DNA of 64,000 nt. Origin: Fremontodendron californicum (lineage: Eukaryota; Streptophyta; Magnoliopsida; Malvales; Malvaceae). How positions within the stretch are numbered: position 1 is the first letter of the stretch; every line of letters begins with the position of its first letter. Of the stretch, positions 12,786-23,206 are shown piece by piece. Position numbers and translations under genes: made by a program. The DNA is taken from contig JAULJL010000010.1 in assembly GCA_030761205.1 (NCBI GenBank), forward strand, positions 9,519,241 to 9,583,240, in the 5' to 3' direction. The notes under the pieces were generated by a model that saw nothing but the letters and a program-made list of their open reading frames with translations, did not search any database and was not told where the DNA came from.

Positions 12786-15173
12786 CATCAACAGATTGAA
12801 CAGATTGTTGTGTGATACCGTGACATTTTAGCAACAGATTGAGGCTTCATTTAGAAGCAACGTGCGAAGGGGAAGGGGAATCCCCTTCCCACTGTTCTTC
12901 CAAATGAAAGCCTGAATGGGTCATATTTTGTGCCTTTCTTCGGAGACCGACACATGTTTCCCTATCAATTCTTATGAAGTCTACATGGAGAAAACAGGGT
13001 GCCAAGATCATGTCTGCAAATATCAAATTGCCTAACAAAGATCTAATCAAGTATAACATATATTGGAAAAACAGGGTCCTTTCGCATGTCTGCAAATATC
13101 ACATTGTGGACCGTACATGGTATTGCTGCTTGTTGTCTGACTCATTGATATTAGTGGTGTTAGTTTGGCCAAGGGTCATTGAATCAGGATATTAATCTGG
13201 TCAGGGTCCTTTATCATTTATTCCTAGCTCAAAAACGCTATAACAAGACAAAGTTAGCTATGTTCTGGATAAGAAAGGCGGCTCCATAAATAACGTGCCG
13301 TGGCGTGAAATGCTCAATTGTTTTTTTCTTTTCTTTTCTTTTCTTTTTTATGGTTGACTTGTTTTATGCTGTGAAATTGGCAACTTGCTTATTTTATGTT
13401 TTCTTCTATTGTTTTGGTGGATTGGGAGTTGGGACAACAATCGGAATCAAATACTTGTTGCCGTAGGCTATAACTAGCAGATGGTGCTGGATTTTGCACA
13501 AATATCTTTTGGCTAAAATAACAAATTTTTATTTTGTTTTATCATTTTATCTAATTAAACTTTTATATTTGTATACACTCAAATAAACACTTAACTTTTA
13601 ATTTATACCTAAATAAACTCTTAACATAAATTAAATTTTTATTTGAAATAAAAGTTTATTTGAGTATAAATCAAAAAATAAAATTTATTAAGATATAATA
13701 AAAATATAAAAATTTATATAAAAAATTGAAATAGTTCAAGAACTTTTTAATATTTTAACCATATCTTTTCTACAATGATCCTGTATTAAACACTTAAACC
13801 AACTTAGACATTTTCCTTCAAAAAAAAAAAAAACCTAACTTATACACTGTGTGCAGGCCGTAGGTCAACGATGGAATCATTTATTATATTAGATTTTATG
13901 CCTTTAAACAATAGAAAATATTTCGACTATAAATGCAGATAAAATACTTTTTTTTTTCTTTATAGGAGTGCAAATATAATACTTAGCTTAATGATTATAA
14001 GTTTTTTTTCCTCATGATCAAGGTTTTAATTTTATTGTTGACATTTACATGCTTATAATTTAATAAATAAAAATGCATAATATGAAATGACATATACTGA
14101 AAATTCTCACCATACGAGTCCGAACCGATTTGACCAATTGGGTTTAGGTCCTTATTACATTTGATAAAAATTCCTAATTTCTAAAAAACCTAATCCACCA
14201 TAAGTCCTAAGCCTTTTAGAAAACCCATCTTAGATAAAGTATTTGTAATATAATTAATTAATAAAATAGTAAACCTGTAAATGGAATGTTGAGAGAACAT
14301 GGAGAATGTTTATAACATTATAATAAGGCTTCATTAACAAAAATTGAAGGTAAAACGAGGCAAGTAGGACTAGAGTCAAATCAAAGATAAATTTGTCCGG
14401 ATTCGAGTCTCATCTACAGTCCTATTTGGTGGGTGATCTATAAGTACCAGTGTTAACCCTCTTTAAAACCTGTGACATGCCCTAATCTTGGATTGAGATA
14501 ACCTTCCTTCACCTAAATTTTTTTGCACAAAAAAAAAAAAAAAAATTTATCGATTGATATTTTACATTATATTTTTAATTTATTGATAATTTTTGAACCT
14601 CACAAATTATTATCTAAACTGTTATCCATATCTTTTTTCTTAAGATTGCAAACACATATAAATCCATGTAAAAATTACGAAAAAAATTTACAAGAGCGGT
14701 AAAATTTCTGCTAGAACAAGAAGAGGAAGAGAAGAAAAATAGTAAGTGGCTTTTGCTAGGTTTTTCCAAAGTAAGGGAAAAAGTAGTCAAGAAAGAACGA
14801 ATCACCCAATTGTCTATCGCCATCGCCGCTGTAACAACTTGATCAATCTGATCAAAAACGTTGAAGTTCAAAGGTAAAGTTTATTTTGTTAATTTAATCG
14901 ATTTAGGTTATGGGTTTGCTAATTAACTGTGTTTTATTCGGGAGCATATTATCTATAGTTACAGCAGTGTAATTAACCAATCACAATTTTGAATTATATA
15001 AGACCCACTAAAAGATTATGTGAAAGTGGTTTAAGTGTTGGATAACTGAGTACTAGTTCAGATGGCATGTAAGTTGCTGACAGATTCTTGGAGTTTGCGG
15101 GTTCAAGAGGGTTTAGACGCGTAATGTCTTTTTTCAGATGAGCTAATTAGATAAAGGTTAGGGAGGTTAAGAG
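12786..15173. other. Intergenic, no confident gene
   Basis: Small open frames at 12,847-13,195 have no domain. A short palindrome (GGGAAGGGGAATCCCCTTCCC-like) lies at 12,868-12,890 and a TTTTC microsatellite at about 13,321-13,349. Around 14,700-14,880 there is a purine-rich stretch followed by GTAAAG that resembles a 5' leader and donor site, but no downstream coding exon could be matched to it. Confidence 0.4.
13505..13790. repeat. Dispersed AT-rich repeat, copy 2
   Basis: This is the second copy of the family described at 3,849-4,140, with the same ordered words and the same orientation. The two copies are clearly diverged. It lies about 700 bp beyond the MAPKKK3 3' UTR and has no coding capacity. 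Confidence 0.6.
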
Positions 15174-15181
15174 TAAATTAG

Positions 15182-15647
15182 TAGGGGTTATTCGGTTCTA
15201 AAATTTCGAAAACTGATTAAATCAAATTAACTTGTAAAATTGAACAAACCGATCTGAAAACATCCCAAAAGCGAACTAATCGAACCAAACTTAATCGGTT
15301 CAGTTCGGCCAGTTTTTTCGATTTCATTGTAAAGGTTTCGATTATGGGTTTTTTATTTGTTTGGGTTATGGATTGTTGGATTGGGTTATGGGTTGTTGTG
15401 TTGAGTTAGTTTATTTTTGGATTAGATTAGATTGGATTTAGAGTTTGGATTTGGGTATATTTAAATAAAAATAATATTATTTATTTATTTTAGTTTGATC
15501 GATTCGGTTTAGACATAAAAAATTGCAAACCAACAGAATAAATTGATTAACCCAAATTAAAAAACCGAATGAAATCGAAACTTAATAAATCGAACCGAAT
15601 CGAATTCGATCGATTTGTTCGATTAACCAAAATTTTACTTACCCCTA
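15182..15647. mobile_element. hAT-like MITE (466 bp) with 8-bp duplication
   Basis: The element opens TAGGGGTTATTCGG and closes TTTACTTACCCCTA, an inverted TAGGGGT(T/A)A terminus typical of plant hAT MITEs. It is flanked by TAAATTAG on the left (15,174-15,181) and TAAATTAA on the right (15,648-15,655), an 8-bp target duplication with one mismatch. The interior carries inverted runs of TCGGTT and AACCGAA words. It encodes nothing. Confidence 0.85.
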
Positions 15648-15655
15648 TAAATTAA

Positions 15656-17119
15656 GAACCTAAAAATAAAGTACAAGATTGTAGTAAAAAAATTTACAGG
15701 TAATGCTTCCGTTTTATTCACATTTTCAGTTTCGTTTTGCAAGTTAGAGTAGGAGAAAGCGGCAAGAGAAGAAATATCCAATCAAGGTTTTTTGAACATG
15801 TAGTTTCCACACAAGAAAGTTCTCATCCAAGCAAGAATGCAAGTGTTGTTGCTACAAACTCAAGATGTTAAAGTTATTGTTTGCGATATATTAAAAATAT
15901 AATGATAAAAATTTTAATCAAATTAAAATAAAGTGACATTTCAATATCTGTTTGTTATATTGAAAAATATTCTCATTAATCCATTAAAAATATTCTCATG
16001 ATCTATCATTAAAATGTTGAATTTTAATTTTAACGATCATAATTCAATCTCTGACAATCTTAAATAAAAAAAAAAAAATTGAACCACTATTACTCAAATC
16101 TTGCTTAATTAATATTCTTGATTTTCAAATGAGTTTATATATATTTTTGGCATGTAAATTAGTATTCTTTTTGTCATTGACCGCTATGTTTAATATGTGA
16201 AAATTTATTAGACATAAATTAAATATTTAAAGAAAACTTTTTTTGTTCATCTAATAAATTTTGCATTCCAATTTTCGAATTTAAAATACAGAATACTTTT
16301 GACTTAAAAAATTAAAATTTCGATAGGTTGGTGCTTTATTTTGAAAGTTCAAAGATAAAAAATTAATGTGTTAATTTGAATACAAAAGTAAACAAAATTT
16401 GAAGAATTATAATAAAATATGTCATTTTTAGACGAGAAAATATATAATATACTTATATATAGATTAATTATACTGTAATTGGTATTACGTTTTAATTATT
16501 TATATTAATTATGATAATTCTTTTACATTTTATTTTAGTTTTATAATATTTTTAAAAATAAAAAGCAAATAACAAAAAGTAATGACTAAATTAAAAAAAT
16601 CATCAAAAATCTCACTCAAACGAATAATTTTTATGAAAACTATTGAGAGTTCGGGAGTATGTTTTATTATATACTCCCTCCATCTTATAATTAGTATATA
16701 AATTTGATTTTTTTCCATAAAAATTTTCAAGTTTGACCATTTTTTATTTATATAAATCATTATTAGTTAAAATTTTTAAATTATTTTAAAACTTTGAGTA
16801 AAGTAATTTTTAAAAATATATTTGTTAAAATTTAATTTAATCAAATATTTAAATTGAAAAAAAATGATTAACAATTAAACTAAAAAGTATTTATGCTTTT
16901 TTTTTTCAAATATACTAAAGTGATGTTTAGCATTGATGTTGGCACAGTTTTTTAGACTAAAAATTGTGTTTTATCGTAATTTCAATGCTAAATGAGTAAA
17001 AAAAAAATGGCTTATGCAATTAAAATCATGGTTTGATGCTCAAACCAAAAGTGAAGAAAATTGTACTTTTATGGTTTCGAAGCTTGCTTTTGGATAAAAT
17101 AATTTTATTATTCTTATAT
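15656..17119. other. Intergenic, AT-rich, no gene
   Basis: No coding exon was recognised. A Stowaway-like terminus, TACTCCCTCCATCTTATAAT, sits at about 16,672-16,691; I could not find its partner, so it is a fragment at most. The rest is AT-rich filler with poly-A/T runs. Confidence 0.45.
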
Positions 17120-17250
17120 CTCTATGTAGACATTTAATTTTGTCCGGGCCCTCTAAACCAGACATATTCTCCTTTTCAACTTCCCGAAACGCAAAGAGAC
17201 ATCCACCATTCCATAGATGGGTACCCAAGACTTTGTTTTGAAGGTAAGCA

Positions 17251-17331
17251 CAAAAAGTCAACTCGAAAAAAGTCAACCCCAAAAAGTCAACCTCGAAAAG
17301 TCAACCATTGAAAAAGTCAACTCTCAGTCAA
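17251..17331 (+). promoter_or_regulatory. W-box (WRKY-site) array in solo LTR
   Basis: Six AGTCAA words (TTGACT on the other strand) occur in about 80 bp, spaced about 14-17 bp by an AAAAAGTCAACC unit. TTGAC[CT] is the core bound by WRKY factors. The array lies about 125 bp inside the LTR 5' end, in the U3 region. Binding is inferred. Confidence 0.6.
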
Positions 17332-17789
17332 AATCAAGATTCAAAGTTGAATTGAACAATGACAAAAGGATTTTGATAATTCAAGGTCTACAACGAAAGA
17401 TATAGAGTTCGAAAGATGGGTTGCAGAAATTCAGTGTGGGGGAAGACCTCATCCGGCAAATTTGGGGAAAACTGCAAAGATGGCCTAATTCGGTGAAATT
17501 GAAGCCCCAGTTGATAAAAGATTAATAAACAAAGATAGCCCAATGCCCAGTTTGAAGTGGATCCCAAGGAAGAGCCGGTTAAAGCAAAAACGGAAAAACG
17601 AAAAAAAATTTGAGGTTGAAATGGGGAAAACCAAATCGGAGGGGAATTTGATCGTAAAAATTGGGCATTTTCAGACCAGATCAAATTCAATATATGACAA
17701 AGAAAGTGGAAAAATAAAATCTGAAAATCGGACCCGTTTTGAGTAAAATCGAGGTTTCAGAGGTTAAAAGGCAATATTGGAAAATCCGA

Positions 17790-18560
17790 GAAAAATAGGT
17801 CCCGAGCTCAGAAAATTATGAAAACTTTCAGATTTGAATTTTATATCGTATGGAAGGGATCAGTGAAGAAAAATCCAGAATCGGAGCTCATTTGAAAAAA
17901 GGCAAAGTTCGGGTGCACTAACCCGAAATTCCAAAAGATAATTCCGGAAAAATAGCAAACGAGCTCGGAAAATTATGAAAACTTCCAAAGCTGAGTTTTA
18001 TATGTTTTGGAAGGCATTGGTGAAGAAAAATCAGGAACCGGAGCTCATTTGAAAAAAGGCAAAGTTCGAGTGCACTAACTCGAAATTCCAAAAGATAATT
18101 CCGGGAAAAATAGCAAACGAGCTCAGAAAATTATGAAAACTTCTAGATCTGAGTTTTATAATTTTTGGAATAGATTGGTAAAGAAAAATCCGAAATTGGA
18201 GCTCAAATGAAAAATGAAAAAGTTCGGGTGCCATAACCAGAAATTCCAAGAGATAATTTCGGGAAAAATAGCAAACGAGCTCGGAAAATTATGAAAACTT
18301 CCAGATTTGAGTTTTATATTTTTTGGAAGAGATTGGTGAAGAAAAATCCGGAATTGGAGCTCAAATGAAAAAGGCTAAATTTGGGAGGCACTAAACCGAA
18401 ACTTTAAAGAAAAAATCCGGGAAAAATAGAGAATGAGCTCGGAAAAATGTGAAAACCTCCAGAACCAAGTTTTATATTGAATGGGATGATTTGGAAAAGA
18501 CAAATCTGAAATTGGGATCCGTTTGCAATTAAGTTAAGTTCGGGGGGCTAAAAGATAATT
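17790..18560 (+). repeat. About 156-bp U3 subrepeats, five copies
   Basis: The word GGAAAAATAGCAAACGAGCTC or a close variant recurs near 17,793, 17,948, 18,103, 18,261 and 18,419. Each is followed by GGAAAATTATGAAAACTTCC, a TGGTGAAGAAAAATC word and GGAGCTCA. The same repeat type, with about 160-bp units, occupies the equivalent place in the other LTR copies. Confidence 0.8.
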
Positions 18561-20549
18561 TTACCGAAGAAATCGAAGAGGGCCAATTTGCAAAATTAAA
18601 AAATGAAAAAATGGAGGAAGTTGCTGGAACATTCTAGGCCATTCAGTCAGCTCATGAGAAATGAATGGTGAGATTTGATCAACTTCATCCAATGGTCACT
18701 ATCAAATTGCAAGATATCATTTTTAAGTGTCATTGTCCATCCAATGGCCTAGGTGCTTTGTAAAAAGATGAGTACATCCTTCAATGGCCAAGATCAAATG
18801 GCAAGTTGTCATTTTTATTGTCATGAAAATATCTTTGATCTAATGGCTTAGATTGTGGGAGAAAAGATGAGCAAATATCTTCCAAGGGCTTAGAGGATAG
18901 GAACAAAGGAGAGCACACTCACTCCTTAGGATACAAGGGCCGGCCATCATAGTGAGAGGAGGGAGGTTCATTTTTTTTACAAGGCACTTCATTCTTGAGA
19001 GAAAACAGAAGGGAAAAATAAAAGGGAAGAGAATTTTTTTGGCAAACTTTGATTTGGAAAGCTAAAGCTAGATAGCTACCTCTTCCTTTCTTCTTTATTG
19101 TTTTTCTTTGATGTTGTGATTCTTTTTATTCTCTTTTTATTCATGTGATTTGCAAACTTTTTAATGAATAAAAAAGTTTTCAAAAATAAAATTTAAAGAT
19201 TTTCTATCCTTTGTTCTTCTTTCTTTATCAAATAATCAAGTTTGTCAAATTTTTTTACATATTTTTCATGCTAGCCGAACCTACCTTGAATGTTTTATGC
19301 TTGTTCTTGCTTGATATTGCTTGGTTGGTTGGTTGTGTTCATGCTCTTAACTCATGTTTGATCTATTGTCATATGTTTTGTGGGCTGTAAATCATGCATT
19401 TTATGACATTTCAACTAGGTTTTTGGCCAAGATCAACCAATGATCTCAAACCAAAAACCCTTTGCCTCTACTAGTTGAAAGATTAATATTTTAGATTGGG
19501 TATTCTGACTTTGGATTTTTTTTTTCATTGCTCATCCATCGTCAAAATAAATTGATTTTTTTTACCATATGCAGTAGCCATTTATGGGATGCCATGGTAT
19601 TTTTCTCATGATTTTTAGATTTTTTATCATGGTTGAAAAAAATTGATTTTGACAAAGCAGTTTTTAACTTACTGTCTTGATTTTGGTAAAAATCGGTCAT
19701 AGTATTCACTCTCCAAAAATTAAGCTACTTTTTTTCCATGGAGATCAACATGTTCTAAGTCTGCCATAATTTTTTCAGATTTTTTTGAAATTTCTAAAAG
19801 GGTAAAAAAATCGGTTTCCAAAACTGCTACTGAGAGTCAGCTTTGTTTTTAAGAAATAGTAATTTTCTGTTTTGGTTAGGATACAAAGAGGGGGCTGATT
19901 TGGGATATTAGTTACTGTCTTAGGTCAATTTCCAAGTCATCTTAATCATAAAATTTGATTTTATAAAAGTCATGTCAAAGGTAGTCACCCCGGATTTCAA
20001 AACTAAGAAAATATGGCCTTTTAATGAAAGGGGGTTCGGCCATGAGGCCATTTTTCATCCAAAAAATTCCAAATTGTTTTTAATCCGAGCCCAAATTCTT
20101 TTGATTTTAAAATCCGATTTAAGTCTCTTCCTAAGGTATTCGGATACCTTTTTAGGTATACGGATGTCCTTACTTCAAGGAAAAAATACATTTCCATGCA
20201 TTGCATTTTAAAAAGGTTTTTACTTAATTTGTCATAAAAACGTATTTTCGGTTTATTAAACATTTAGCGAGAATTAGTTCTCGATCTTTGCTGGGTTTGC
20301 CGGGGAGGTTAGGAAATTATTCAACGCACATGTTTATGGAATCGAAACGTATGGTTTTCGTTTTACTCGAAACCATGTAAATATCATATGAAAGAATTAT
20401 TTTCCAAACTTTGCCGGGTTTGCCGGGAAGTGCGGTAATATTTTCTGACATATGCTATTTATATGATTCCTCACATGAATAATCCATTTCAAGTAATGTT
20501 GTGTGCATGTGATTATAATGTGATTATGAATATTTTATGATGACATCAT

Positions 20550-22050
20550 TTTGTGATTTTGCCATGTCAAGCATGCCAATTCATTCATTCATATACCATG
20601 TCATTCATTTATATGCCATGTCATCCATATGCCATGTCATTCATATTGCCATGTCATTCATTACCATGTCATTCACATGCCATGTCATTCATTGCCATGT
20701 CATTCACATGCCATGTCGTCATATTGCCATGTCATTTATATGCCATGTTATTGTTTGCCATGTCATTCATTCATGTGCCATGTCATACATGTGCCATGTC
20801 ATCCATTCACATGCCATGTCATCGTATTGCCATGTCATTCATTCACGTGCCATGTCATTCACATGCCATGTCATCATATTGCCATGTCATCCATATGCCA
20901 TGTCATTCATTCACATGCCATGTCATCCATATGCCATGTCATTCATTGCCAAGTCATTCACATGCCATGTCATCTATATGTCATTTATTCACATGCCATG
21001 TCATCCATATTGCCATGTCATTCATTCACATGCCATGTCATCCATATTGCCATGTCATTCGCATGCCATGTCATTCATATTGCCATGTCATTCGTATGCC
21101 ATGTCATTCATTCACATACCATGTCATCTAGATTATGCCAAGTTATTCATATGCCATGTCATCCATTTGCATGTCATGTCATCTAGGTCATGCCGTGTCA
21201 TTCACTAATATGCCATGTCATCCATTCACATGCCATGTCATCTAGATTACGCCATGTCATCCATTCACATGCCATGCCATCTATTAGGCCATGTCATTCG
21301 TATGCCATGTCATCTATATGCCATGTCATTCATATTGCCATGTCGTCCATATGCTATGTCATTCACATGCCATGTCATCCATTCATGTGCCATGTCATTC
21401 ATATGCAATCTCATTTATATGCCATATCATTCATATTCCATGTCATTCCCATGCCATATCATTAGAATTTGCCATGTCATTCAAGTGCCATGTCACTCAT
21501 ATGCCATGTCATTCACATGCCATGTCATTCATATGCCATGTCATTCATTATGTTATTTCATTCATAAGACATATCATTCATTCACGTGCCTTGTCTTTCA
21601 TATGCTATGTCATTCACATGCCATGTCATTAAAATATGCCATGTCATTCATTCACTGACATTCTTTCTTATGCCATATCATTCATATGCCATGTCATTTT
21701 GTTTGCCATGTCGAATTCATTCTCATGACATTCATTCTTATGCCATGTCATTTATATGTCATGTCATTCGTTTGCCACATTATTTACATGCCAGGACATT
21801 CATCCTCATGCTATGTCATTTTTGTGCTATGTCACCTTCTCATGTCATGTCATTTGTATGCCATGCTATTTTGTTTGCCATGTCGATTTCACTCACATGA
21901 CATTCATTCGTATGCCATGTCATTTCATTTGCCATGTCATTTAGTCCGCCAAGCTTAGGTTTGCCATGTCGATTTCGTTCACATGACATTCATTTCTTTA
22001 TGCTATGTCATAATTTCTTTTACCATGTCATAATAAAATGTTTGTCATAC
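20550..22050 (+). repeat. Large minisatellite, ATGCCATGTCATTC units
   Basis: For about 1.5 kb the sequence is built from 14-20-bp units of the form ATGCCATGTCATTCAT or ATTGCCATGTCATCCAT, with many point changes and occasional 1-4-base length changes. Because stop codons are rare in the unit, all three plus frames stay open for long stretches, giving apparent Cys/His/Met-rich ORFs that are not genes. The equivalent site in the LTR at 38,683-43,486 has only about 130 bp of the same words. Confidence 0.95.
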
Positions 22051-22488
22051 CATGGTAAATATGCATGGTCATTTAATCTTTATCTTAGTACCATTTTTGC
22101 ATATTCATGATCATTTTCTATGATTTTCGAAATACATGAAAAACAAATAACATTTTTTTAAAATCAAGATTATTCTCGAGTTTAAATAATTCATGAGTTC
22201 TCTGCCGGGTTGCCGGGGAGGATATCATCAATTATCATTAACAACGGAATATCTTTCTTTCAAAAACAAGAGTGATTTGGAGATTTTCTAAGTAAATAAA
22301 AATTTCTACGTTTTATCGGGTCTACCGGGGAATATAGAAAAATTTTGAGTTAATAAATTTCGGATCATTTTCAACTAGAAATGGGATTATTTTTCTTTAA
22401 AATGGGAATTATTTTAAAATGCCAATTTCAAAATCGATTTTTACCGAAGACTAGAGATAACACACGATTAATAAAGTACAGTTTTATA

Positions 22489-22562
22489 CGGGTGTTGTGG
22501 GGGTGCTAATCCTTCCACGCACGTAACCGACTCCCGAACCCGCTTCTTTGATTTCTCTGGTT
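22489..22562 (+). other. Conserved U5 block of the LTR family
   Basis: This holds GGGTGCTAATCCTTCC, CGCACGTAACCGACTCCC and GAACCCGCTTCTTTGATTTC. It is nearly unchanged at 43,155-43,227 and 56,957-57,029 and, inverted, near 59,925-59,995, although flanking LTR sequence has diverged. Ogre-type LTRs typically carry a block of this kind. Conservation suggests an RNA-level role such as priming, packaging or 3' processing; that role is inferred. Confidence 0.7.
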
Positions 22563-22834
22563 TAAAAGCGCAAACTTCGAAATTGATTTTTAAAAATATT
22601 TTAATTAATTTTAAAATGTTTTACAAAACCGGTTTTAATAGGTGGCCGATCACACCTAGCCAAAAAAGATTGGTGGTGACTCCATTTCTTTTTCGAGATT
22701 GTTTTCAAACTATGATTTTATTTCAAAAGGAATTAGGTCGCCTTTTCCTCTGTTTTTCCAATGTCACACTTAACGAGTAAAATATCTCGCGATAGGACGT
22801 TGTTATTTATTTTTTAAGTGGTTGCGACACTCTA

Positions 22835-23206
22835 ATGTTTTTTATTTTATTTTTAATTTTAAACATATATTTTTTAACATTTTATTTTTCAAAAAATTTT
22901 AAAACATATTTTTTCAACACACATTTAAAAAAAAAAATTCAAATTTTTTTTTCAATGCTATACTAGACCTAATACTGATACTTGTATTTAAAGAGAGTCG
23001 GTTGTAAGTATCTATAAAAAAGCCAGATGCAGCTGATCACTACTCTTCTTTGGTTCCGAAAATCCAGTTTCCCACCCAAATCTGGAATAAAATATTTCCC
23101 TCTTCTTCTTCTTCCTTCCTTTGGAAGCTTTGAGGGAAAATCCAAATAAAAAAGCCCAAATTCACATAAATTTTCTCAGCCAAAATCGAATAATCATCAA
23201 GAAAAG
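22835..23206. other. Short intergenic spacer
   Basis: A poly-T/A-rich stretch (about 22,840-22,960) is followed by a CTTCTTCTTC-rich leader-like segment at 23,095-23,125, just upstream of the pseudogene start. No other feature was seen. The leader suggests that the downstream gene once had its own promoter here. Confidence 0.4.

Larger units (their letters stand above)
17125..22829 (+). mobile_element. Solo LTR (5.7 kb) of the Ogre/Tat-like family
   Basis: It begins TGTAGACATTTAATTTTGTCC and ends GTTGCGACA, the same ends as the LTRs of the complete element at 38,683-57,290. It is flanked on both sides by CTCTA (17,120-17,124 and 22,830-22,834), a perfect 5-bp target duplication, with no internal region. 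It therefore arose by recombination between the two LTRs of an inserted element. In order it holds a WRKY-box array, about five 156-bp subrepeats, a single copy of the block that is triplicated in the other element, a 1.5-kb minisatellite and the conserved U5 block. It has clearly diverged from the other copies, so it is an older insertion or a separate subfamily. Confidence 0.93.

Noticed and set aside
14614..14871. Ser/Phe-rich 85-codon minus ORF
   Set aside because: It is derived from a purine-rich plus-strand stretch. I saw no domain, and the plus strand looks more like an untranslated leader.
16672..16691. Complete Stowaway MITE
   Set aside because: Only one CTCCCTCC terminus is visible; I found no inverted partner or TA duplication.
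20537..21900. Long Cys/His/Met-rich ORFs (up to 223 codons) in three overlapping plus frames
   Set aside because: They are by-products of a minisatellite whose unit lacks stop codons. All three frames are open at once and no domain or splice context exists.
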